From the NCBI RefSeq assembly GCF_002993285.1, contig NZ_CP027433.1, forward strand, positions 124,001 to 188,000: 64,000 nt of DNA. Direction: 5' to 3'. A model generated the notes under the pieces. That model was not told the origin of the DNA and ran no database searches. It saw only the letters and a list, made by a program, of their open reading frames with translations. The position numbers and the translations under genes were made by a program. This stretch comes from Gordonia iterans. Lineage in GTDB: Bacteria > Actinomycetota > Actinomycetes > Mycobacteriales > Mycobacteriaceae. Position 1 is the first letter of the stretch; the number at the start of each line of letters is the position of its first letter. Shown piece after piece: positions 1 through 6,297 of the stretch.

Positions 1-525
1 CATCGCGTTCAGTGCGATGGAGAACAACTGCTCCGGGCGCTGCACCCGGTCGAAGAACCGGGACAGCGGGCGAAACGCGTCGGACACCTGGATACCGATG
101 TCGTGCGGGTGTTCCAGTTGCTGGAGCACCGGGTCGGCGACGCGGGTGGCGAAGGTGTCCGACACCAGCAGCAGCGCGGGCATGCGGTTGGCGGTGGCCA
201 GTGCGGCGCCGGTCAGCATGTTGGCCGCGCCCGGGCCTACCGATGCGGTGCAGGCCAGGGTCGCTCGCCGGCGGTGCATGCGCGCATAGCCGACCGCCTG
301 GTGCACCATCGCCTGCTCGTTGCGAGCCTGGTAGTAGGGCATGAGGCCCGGATCGGTCGCCGAGTACTGCAGCAGCGCCTGTCCGATGCCTGCGACGTTG
401 CCGTGCCCGAAGATCCCGAACGTGCCCGGGACGGTGCGCTCGCGGCGGTCGCCGTCGACCGTCCACTGACGCGACAGGAACTCGACCAGCGCCTGGGACA
501 CGGTCATGCGGCGGGTGGTGCTCAT
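1..525 (-). CDS. iolD: 3D-(3,5/4)-trihydroxycyclohexane-1,2-dione hydrolase, N-terminal part (runs off the window)
   Basis: IolD opens the ring of the trione intermediate in myo-inositol breakdown, using thiamine diphosphate. Only the first 175 residues are inside the window. They read MSTTRRMTVSQALVEFLSRQ, then FGIFGHGNVAGIGQAL and NEQAMVHQAVGYAR, which is the N-terminal ThDP-binding Pyr domain with the Glu (in NEQAM) that activates the cofactor, followed by the conserved TASVGPGAANMLTGAA stretch. The ATG at 525 lies 4 bases after the iolB stop, so the two are translated together as the distal genes of the iolC-Cgl0158-iolA-iolB-iolD transcript. The family is usually about 620-650 residues, so roughly three quarters of the gene lies to the left of base 1. 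Identification is strong because of sequence and neighbours. Confidence 0.93.
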   Translation of the reverse strand, partial: MSTTRRMTVSQALVEFLSRQWTVDGDRRERTVPGTFGIFGHGNVAGIGQALLQYSATDPGLMPYYQARNEQAMVHQAVGYARMHRRRATLACTASVGPGAANMLTGAALATANRMPALLLVSDTFATRVADPVLQQLEHPHDIGIQVSDAFRPLSRFFDRVQRPEQLFSIALNAM

Positions 526-529
526 CTGC

Positions 530-1462
530 TCAGGCTCCTTCGGAAGAGTCGGTCCCCTGCGAGGCGTCGCCGTAGGGAAGTCGGGGGTCGGGTTCTTGCA
601 GCGGCCAGGTGTCGCGCAGCCAGGCCTGATCGGGATCGTCGCTGATCAGCCAGACCCTCGCGGGATCTGGCCCGGCCATCACGTTGAGGTAGTAGAGGTC
701 GTACTCGGGCGCCGCCATCGCCGGCCCGTGATAGCCGTACGGCACCAGCGCGACGTCCCCGGTGCGCACGATCGCCTGGGTGTCGATCTCGCCCGCGTTC
801 GACGAGTAGGTGACGAAGCTGCCGAAGGCGTCGGTCTGCTCCGGCACCACCCCGGCGTCGACGAACTGCCGGGCCGGCGCAGCCTCGAAGTAGTAGATCT
901 CCTCCAGCTGCGCCTCGTGCCCGGGCACGTGCTCGTCGTGCTTGTGAGCGGGGTGCGACGACCAGTTGCCGCCCGGCGTGATCACCTCGCAGACGATCAG
1001 CGCCGCCGCATCGAGGGCCTGAGGGGTGCCGAAGTTGTGCACCTGCCGAGTGTCGCGGCCGGCGCCGCGCACCTCCACCGGCACCTGTCCGGCGGACAGG
1101 TACGCGGTCGGCTTCACGACGACGGTCGGCGCCTCGGCCACCGCGACCCGGCCCCGTCCGCGCAGCACACCGGCGGTGCCGGACCCGAGGTACAGCACGT
1201 CGGTCGGACCGGCGAACACTCCGGTCCGGCCGTGCAGCACGGTCGTGCCGCCCTCGTGCTCTACCGAGAACGACCCGGCCAGCGGCACGACGATGCGTTC
1301 CACCTCGCCGGCGGGCAACTCCACGGATGCGTCGTCGTCGAGCACGGCGACGCGCAGCCCGGTGTGACTCCAGCCGTCGATCGTGCCGTCGACCACCGAT
1401 TCCCAGCCGTCGCGCGCGAGCGCGCCGCGGGCGTGGAACCACTCGTTCGGGGTGGGCGTCAT
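530..1462 (-). CDS. iolB: 5-deoxy-glucuronate isomerase
   Basis: IolB is a metal-dependent bicupin that converts 5-deoxy-D-glucuronate to 5-dehydro-2-deoxy-D-gluconate, the substrate of IolC. The 310-residue product has the cupin metal site HKHD near residues 173-176 after GGNWSSHPA, the partner Glu in LEEIYYFE near 188, and a downstream PYGYHGP motif. Length is slightly above the usual 270-300. The start is set at the ATG at 1462 (MTPTPNEWF); the reading frame stays open far upstream only because the DNA is GC-rich. It sits 29 bases after iolA and 4 bases before iolD on the same strand, fully consistent with an iol operon. Confidence 0.95.
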   Translation of the reverse strand: MTPTPNEWFHARGALARDGWESVVDGTIDGWSHTGLRVAVLDDDASVELPAGEVERIVVPLAGSFSVEHEGGTTVLHGRTGVFAGPTDVLYLGSGTAGVLRGRGRVAVAEAPTVVVKPTAYLSAGQVPVEVRGAGRDTRQVHNFGTPQALDAAALIVCEVITPGGNWSSHPAHKHDEHVPGHEAQLEEIYYFEAAPARQFVDAGVVPEQTDAFGSFVTYSSNAGEIDTQAIVRTGDVALVPYGYHGPAMAAPEYDLYYLNVMAGPDPARVWLISDDPDQAWLRDTWPLQEPDPRLPYGDASQGTDSSEGA

Positions 1463-1491
1463 CGTCGTACTCCTCGGTCGGGTCAGTGCGG

Positions 1492-2991
1492 TCAGTCGTT
1501 CTGCGGGAAGCCGAGGTTCAGGCCTCCGTGACTGGGGTCGAGCCAGCGGCTGGTGACGGCCTTGAGCTGGGTGAAGAACTTGACTCCCTCCGCGCCGTGC
1601 GCCTTGGTGTCCCCGAACATCGAGGCCTTCCAGCCACCGAAGCTGAACGTGGCGACCGGGACCGGGATCGGCACGTTGATGCCGATCATGCCGACCTGGA
1701 TCTCCCGCTGGAAGCGGCGAGCGGCTCCGCCGTCGTTGGTGAAGACGGCGGTGCCGTTGCCGAACGCGCCGGCGTTGATCAATTCGACGCCCTCCTCGTA
1801 CGAGTCCACGCGCACGATCGCCAGCACCGGGCCGAAGATCTCCTCGGTGTAGACGCGCGAGGTGGTGGGCACCCGGTCGATCAGCGTCGGGCCGAGCCAG
1901 AAGCCGTCGGGTGCGCCGTCCGGCTGCACCGCGCGGCCGTCGACGACGACGGTGGCGCCGTCCTCGAGCGCGACGTCGATGTAGGAGGCGACCTTGTCGC
2001 GATGGGCCCGGGTGACCAGCGGCCCCATGTCGCAACCCCGGCGACCGTCGCCGATGCGCAGGGTGTTCATCCGCTCGACGATCTTCTCGATCAGCGGGTC
2101 GGCGACCGGTTCGACGGCGACGACCACCGAGATCGCCATGCACCGCTCGCCGGCCGAGCCGAAGCCGGCGTTGATGGATGCGTCGGCGGCGAGATCGAGG
2201 TCCGCGTCGGGGAGCACCAGCATGTGGTTCTTGGCGCCGCCGAGCGCTTGGACGCGCTTGCCGTGCTTGGCCCCCTGCTCGTAGACGTACTGGGCGATCG
2301 GGGTGGAGCCGACGAACGAGACGGCGGCCACGTCGGGGTGCTCCAGGAGTCCGTCGACGGCCTCCTTGTCGCCGTTGAGCACGGTGAAGACGCCGTCCGG
2401 CAGGCCGGCTTCCTTCCACAGCTCCGCCATCCAGATGGACGCCGACGGATCCTTCTCGCTGGGCTTGACCACCACGGCGTTGCCCGCGGCGATCGCGATC
2501 GGGAAGAACCACGAGGGCACCATGGCCGGGAAGTTGAACGGGCTGATGATGCCCACCACGCCGAGCGGCTGCCGGGTCGAGTAGACGTCGACGCCGGTGG
2601 AGACCTGCTCGCTGTACTCGCCCTTGAGGTGGTCGGCCATGCCGCACGCGAACTCCACGACCTCCTGGCCGCGGCTGATCTCGCCGAGCGCGTCGGAGAG
2701 CACCTTGCCGTGCTCGGAGGTGATGATCTCGGCGAGCTCGGGCTTGCGCGCTTCGAGCAGCTCGCGGAACTTGAAGAGCACTGCCTGGCGGCGAGCGAGC
2801 GACAGGTCGCCCCACGCTTGCTGGGCCGCCTTGGCGGAGGCGACGGCGGCGTCGATCTCGGCCTGGTCGGCCAGCGCTACCTTCTTGGTGACGGTGCCGA
2901 GGGCGGGATCGAAGACGTCGGCGGTGCGGCCGCTCGACGAGGCGTAGGGGGCGCCGTCGATCCAGTGCGAGACGATGGGCAGTTCGGTCAT
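1492..2991 (-). CDS. iolA: CoA-acylating methylmalonate-semialdehyde dehydrogenase
   Basis: IolA (MmsA) oxidises malonate semialdehyde from inositol, or methylmalonate semialdehyde from valine, to acetyl-CoA or propionyl-CoA with NAD+. The product is 499 residues, the normal family length. The catalytic cysteine lies in GSAGERCMAIS (about Cys284), the coenzyme-binding stretch is ISPFNFPAMVPSWFFP near 149-164, and the GGAKNHMLVLPDAD signature near 251-264 lacks the glutamate base of ordinary aldehyde dehydrogenases, as is typical of this CoA-dependent branch. The ATG at 2991 follows an AAAGGGG ribosome-binding stretch. A 139-base gap separates it from the upstream gene; it contains only a small ATCGCC/GGCGAT hairpin. 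No lesion seen. Confidence 0.96.
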   Translation of the reverse strand: MTELPIVSHWIDGAPYASSSGRTADVFDPALGTVTKKVALADQAEIDAAVASAKAAQQAWGDLSLARRQAVLFKFRELLEARKPELAEIITSEHGKVLSDALGEISRGQEVVEFACGMADHLKGEYSEQVSTGVDVYSTRQPLGVVGIISPFNFPAMVPSWFFPIAIAAGNAVVVKPSEKDPSASIWMAELWKEAGLPDGVFTVLNGDKEAVDGLLEHPDVAAVSFVGSTPIAQYVYEQGAKHGKRVQALGGAKNHMLVLPDADLDLAADASINAGFGSAGERCMAISVVVAVEPVADPLIEKIVERMNTLRIGDGRRGCDMGPLVTRAHRDKVASYIDVALEDGATVVVDGRAVQPDGAPDGFWLGPTLIDRVPTTSRVYTEEIFGPVLAIVRVDSYEEGVELINAGAFGNGTAVFTNDGGAARRFQREIQVGMIGINVPIPVPVATFSFGGWKASMFGDTKAHGAEGVKFFTQLKAVTSRWLDPSHGGLNLGFPQND

Positions 2992-3130
2992 GTGATGGTC
3001 CCCTTTCGGGTGGGGTGATTCGGGGGTCTGTGTGCGGTTCAGGGGTGTCTCGATATCGCCGGCGGCGATGTCCGGTCTCCTCGTCCGACGACTGTCGAAG
3101 GAGTCTCCGTCGATCGATCGGAGCCGAGAT

Positions 3131-4051
3131 CTACCCGTGCACGAGGTCTGCGGCGGCGTCGACCGCGGCTGCCACGTCGCCGTCGTGCGGGTAGAGCAGG
3201 CTGCGGCCGATGGTGAGACCCTGCACGCCGGGCATCGCGAGCGTGCTGCGCCAGGTGGCCATCGCCTCGTCGGGGTCGCCGGCCGGTTCACCACCCAGGA
3301 GCAGCGTGGGCAGCGTGGTGGCGGCCATGACGCGCTCCATGTCGTCGACCACCGGCAGCTTCATCCACGTGTATGCGGAGCTGTTGCCCAGCCCGGCGGC
3401 GATGGCGATCGACGCGATCACCGCGTCCGCCGAGAGGTCGTTCACCACCTTCCCGTCCACACGGCGGCTGAGGAAGGGTTCGAGCATGATCGGGAGTCGC
3501 GCCGCGGCCGCGGCGTCGACGGCCCGGGCAGTGGCCTCCAGCGTCGCGACGGTCCTCGGATCGTCCAGATCGATGCGGACCAGGACCTTGGCGAAATCGA
3601 GGCCGTCGCGGATCATCGAGGGAACGTCGTACGCCGTGTAGCGGTCGTCCATCTCGAACGACGCCCCGCGCAGCCCGCCTCGGTTCATCGAGCCGACGAC
3701 GATCTTGTCGTCGAGAAGGCCGAGGAGGGCGAGGTCGTCGACGATGTCCGGCGTCCCCAGGACGCCGTCGACGCCGGGCCTCGACAGGGCGGTCGCCATG
3801 CGCTGGAGGAGGTCGTACCGGTCGGCCATCGCCATCGGATCGGACCCGATGCCGAGCGCACCCCGGGCCGGATGGTCGGCGGCGACGATCAGCAGCCGCC
3901 CGTCACCGCGCACCACCGGCCGCCGGGCACGCTCGGCGAGCGTGCGGCCGAGCGCCGCTGGATCCTCCAGGCGGTTGCGGCGGAGCTGGACGAAGTCAGC
4001 GTCGGTGAGCGGGCCAGGCGTGATGAGTGGCGGCAGCGACAGCGCGGTCAT
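3131..4051 (-). CDS. Cgl0158-family (beta/alpha)8-barrel protein, probable aldolase of inositol catabolism
   Basis: A 306-residue protein of the Cgl0158 TIM-barrel family, which in Corynebacterium and relatives sits inside iol operons and resembles class I deoxyribose-phosphate-type aldolases. Visible stretches are LLIVAADHPARGALG near 53-67, KIVVGSMNRGGLRGASFEMDD, FAKVLVRIDLDDP and LLGGEPAGDP. No separate iolJ gene is present in the window, so I infer that this protein cleaves 2-deoxy-5-keto-gluconate 6-phosphate to dihydroxyacetone phosphate and malonate semialdehyde, the step between IolC and IolA. The ATG overlaps the iolC stop (ATGA), so translation is coupled. The family assignment is firm; the reaction is inferred from position. 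Confidence 0.85.
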   Translation of the reverse strand: MTALSLPPLITPGPLTDADFVQLRRNRLEDPAALGRTLAERARRPVVRGDGRLLIVAADHPARGALGIGSDPMAMADRYDLLQRMATALSRPGVDGVLGTPDIVDDLALLGLLDDKIVVGSMNRGGLRGASFEMDDRYTAYDVPSMIRDGLDFAKVLVRIDLDDPRTVATLEATARAVDAAAAARLPIMLEPFLSRRVDGKVVNDLSADAVIASIAIAAGLGNSSAYTWMKLPVVDDMERVMAATTLPTLLLGGEPAGDPDEAMATWRSTLAMPGVQGLTIGRSLLYPHDGDVAAAVDAAADLVHG

Positions 4052-5037
4052 GAATCGAGCTCCTCAAGGATGTTCTCCACCTCGTCGGTGGTCGGCATGG
4101 CGGTCGAGCACTCGCGGCGGGAGGCGACGATCGCTCCGGCCACGTTCGCGAAACGGAGGATCCGCTCCAGGTCCCAACCCTGCAGCAGGCCGTAGCAGAA
4201 GGCGCCGCCGAAGCTGTCGCCCGCACCCAGCCCGTTGACGACGTCCACGAAGTACGGCGGCACCTCCACGCGCTCGTCGCGAGTCTTGGCCAGCACGCCC
4301 TTCGGCCCCTGCTTGACGACGGCCAGTTCCAGTCCGCGCTCGAGGAGTGCGTCGGCGGCGCGATCGGGTTCGGTCTCACCGACCGCGACCTCGCACTCCT
4401 CCTTGTTCCCGATGGCGATCGTGACGTGGTCGAGCGCCTTGCCGACCTCCTCGGACGCCTCCTGTGCCGAGTTCCAGAACATCGGCCGGTAGTCGAGGTC
4501 GAGAATCGTGCGGGCCGCCCTGGCCGATCGATCAGCCTCGCTCACGCGCTCCCGGGCGCGCGCCTCCCAGGCGACGTGGTGAGCGGCTCGGCTCGGCTCG
4601 CGGGAGAGCCCGGTGACCGTCGACCAGTAGATGCGCGCGTTCGCGATCGCATCGAGGTCGAGGTCGCCGGCTTCGAGGGTCAGGTCGGGTGCAATCGGTT
4701 CACGGTAGAAGTACAGCGGGAAGTCGTCCGGCGGAAAGATCTCGCAGAACGTCACCGGGGTGTTCAGCCCGGACACCGTGCCCACGAAGCGGTCGTCGAC
4801 GCCCAGGCGGCCGAGTTCCCGGTGGAGATAGCGCCCGAAGGCATCGTCGCCGGTCGCGGTGACGATCGCGGTACGCAACCCGTGCCGGGCGCCGGCGACG
4901 GCGACGTTGGCCGCGCTGCCGCCCAGATACTTGCCGAACGTCTCGACCTCTTCGAGACCGACGCCGTCCTGCAACGGGTAGATGTCGACGCCGATCCGGC
5001 CGACGGTGACCAGGTCGTAGGGTGCGGGTGTCGTCAT
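4048..5037 (-). CDS. iolC: 5-dehydro-2-deoxygluconokinase
   Basis: A PfkB/ribokinase-family sugar kinase of 329 residues that phosphorylates 5-dehydro-2-deoxygluconate. The first PfkB signature is GKYLGGSAANVAVAGARHG (about 35-53) and the second is VVNGLGAGDSFGGAF (about 267-280), with Asp274 of GAGD as catalytic base. An inhibitor-length substrate lid FPPDDFPLYFYREP precedes the helical core, as in IolC. It is the promoter-proximal gene of the minus-strand iol operon and diverges from the GntR regulator at 5283; two operator-like palindromes lie in the 245-base space between them. Confidence 0.95.
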   Translation of the reverse strand: MTTPAPYDLVTVGRIGVDIYPLQDGVGLEEVETFGKYLGGSAANVAVAGARHGLRTAIVTATGDDAFGRYLHRELGRLGVDDRFVGTVSGLNTPVTFCEIFPPDDFPLYFYREPIAPDLTLEAGDLDLDAIANARIYWSTVTGLSREPSRAAHHVAWEARARERVSEADRSARAARTILDLDYRPMFWNSAQEASEEVGKALDHVTIAIGNKEECEVAVGETEPDRAADALLERGLELAVVKQGPKGVLAKTRDERVEVPPYFVDVVNGLGAGDSFGGAFCYGLLQGWDLERILRFANVAGAIVASRRECSTAMPTTDEVENILEELDS

Positions 5038-5095
5038 CGAGTCGCGGCCCTTTCGTTACTGGCTGCCGAACGTGACGTCGGCAACAATTAGTCTA

Positions 5096-5109
5096 TTTGT
5101 CAGTACAAT
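5096..5109. promoter_or_regulatory. Operator-like palindrome upstream of iolC
   Basis: TTTGTCAGTACAAT is an imperfect 6-2-6 palindrome, 58 bases upstream of the iolC ATG. It matches the second site at 5205 in 12 of 14 positions. It is a candidate site for the divergently encoded GntR regulator. A further half-site TTTGTCC lies near 5128. Confidence 0.6.
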
Positions 5110-5204
5110 CTAGCTACGCGTGGTTGATTTGTCCATAGGTTCTGAACAGGAGGTTTCCTGGGACCCCGAAGCACATCACCGTAGAGTATCGGAGGGTCGA
5201 CGAT

Positions 5205-5218
5205 ATTGTCAGGACAAT
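5205..5218. promoter_or_regulatory. Perfect operator-like palindrome between iolC and iolR
   Basis: ATTGTCAGGACAAT is a perfect 6-2-6 inverted repeat (ATTGTC/GACAAT), 65 bases before the GntR regulator. The same core recurs before other inositol genes in the window (5096, 12431, 22775, 23859, 27536). It resembles the corynebacterial IolR motif as I recall it (KGWCHTRACA), with 9 of 10 positions. Confidence 0.7.
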
Positions 5219-5273
5219 CGGGCGACCGGCCGAAACGCTGGACGCGAACACCGCAACCGACATGGCGGGGATT

Positions 5274-5283
5274 TGACCTAACA
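5274..5283 (+). promoter_or_regulatory. Putative -10 box/operator overlapping the start of the GntR gene
   Basis: TGACCTAACA fits KGWCHTRACA at every position and contains TAACAT (5279-5284), a plausible -10 hexamer. A transcript starting about 7 bases later would begin at the in-frame GTG at 5292, so the gene may be read from a leaderless mRNA rather than from the ATG at 5283. The near-identical TTTGTCCTAACATA occurs just before the MFS gene at 19114. Confidence 0.4.
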
Positions 5284-6032
5284 TGACCAGGGTGAGCCCC
5301 ACTGAGATCGACGTCGAGCTCGACCGACTGAGCCCCGTACCGCTGTACTTCCAGCTGGCCCAGGCAATGGAGCACGCGATCGTGGCCGGTCAGCTCCAGC
5401 CGGGCGATCGCATCGAGAACGAGATCGACCTGGCCAAGCGCCTGAACATGTCCCGGCCCACCGCCCGGCAGGCCATCCAGGCGCTCGTCGACAAGGGACT
5501 GCTGGTCCGCAAGCGTGGGGTCGGCACCCAGGTGGTGCGCAACGAGGTGCATCGAGCCGTCGAACTGACCAGCCTGTACGAGGATCTCGCCGATGCCCAC
5601 CGGACTCCCACGACCGAATTGCTCGACTACCGGCTCGGCCCCGCCGACACCGAGGTCGCCGACGAGCTGGGCGTCGATCACGACGCCCCCGTGGTCGAGA
5701 TGCGCCGGCTGCGGCTGGCCGACGGCGAGCCGATCGCCATCCTCACGAACTTCCTGCCCGCGGATTTCGCGCCGGCGCCGGACGAGCTCAGCCAGAAGGG
5801 CCTGTACCAGTGCCTGCGCTCGCGCGGCCTCACCATCCAGCTGGCGCGGCAGCGGATCGGCGCGCGCATCGCCGAAGGCGACGAGGCCCGGCTGCTCCAC
5901 GAGGAGGAGGGCTGCGCCGTCCTCACCATGCAGCGCGTGGCCTTCAACGAGATGGGCAAGGCGATCGAGCTCGGCCGCCACGTCTACCGCTCGTCGCTCT
6001 ACTTCTTCGACGTCTCCGTCCACAGCCGCTGA
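5283..6032 (+). CDS. GntR-family (HutC/UTRA) transcriptional regulator, probable repressor of inositol genes
   Basis: A 249-residue regulator. The N-terminal winged helix (about 18-85) includes PLYFQLAQAMEHAIVAGQL, the recognition region NEIDLAKRLNMSRPTARQAI and LLVRKRGVGTQVV. The rest is a UTRA effector-binding domain (about 100-240) with VVEMRRLRLADGEPIAILTN and a final SSLYFFDVSV strand. It is divergent from the iol operon and flanked by palindromic sites, the arrangement of IolR in Corynebacterium; I therefore infer that it represses iol genes and possibly itself, with an inositol intermediate as inducer. The ATG at 5283 lies inside a putative -10 box, so a leaderless start at GTG 5292 is an alternative. 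It ends convergent to the acetyltransferase gene, with a large inverted repeat between. Confidence 0.85.
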   Translation: MTRVSPTEIDVELDRLSPVPLYFQLAQAMEHAIVAGQLQPGDRIENEIDLAKRLNMSRPTARQAIQALVDKGLLVRKRGVGTQVVRNEVHRAVELTSLYEDLADAHRTPTTELLDYRLGPADTEVADELGVDHDAPVVEMRRLRLADGEPIAILTNFLPADFAPAPDELSQKGLYQCLRSRGLTIQLARQRIGARIAEGDEARLLHEEEGCAVLTMQRVAFNEMGKAIELGRHVYRSSLYFFDVSVHSR

Positions 6033-6064
6033 CCGGAGTCGCGGTTTCCCGGTTCCCGAGCTCC

Positions 6065-6290
6065 GTGGTTTCGACTCGCTACGCTCGCTCAACCATCGAG
6101 GGGACACAGCCCTTCGGGCGGTTGAGCGAGCATCTCACTTCGGTGATTGAGCGAGCATCTCACTTCGGTGGTTGAGCGAGCGAAGCGAGTCGAAACCACG
6201 TCGACCACTTCGATGGTTTGAGCGAGCGCAGCCTTTCGACGGGGCTCAAGGGGCTAGTGCCTCGGGTCACCGAAGTCGGGCGAGTCGAAA
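6065..6290. repeat. Inverted and direct GAGCGAG-type repeat cluster between convergent genes
   Basis: A 30-base arm (6065-6094, GTGGTTTCGACTCGCT then ACGCTCGCTCAACC) has its reverse complement at 6170-6199 with one mismatch. Between them the unit GAGCGAGCATCTCACTTCGG occurs twice (6124 on and 6150 on). A second type of element follows at 6215-6251, containing TTGAGCGAGCGCAGCC and then CCTTTCGACGGGGCTCAAGG (6232-6251). The latter 20-mer is also the last unit of the array inside lldD. The cluster fills the whole 265-base space and could terminate both convergent transcripts. Confidence 0.85.
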
Positions 6291-6297
6291 CCACCGC

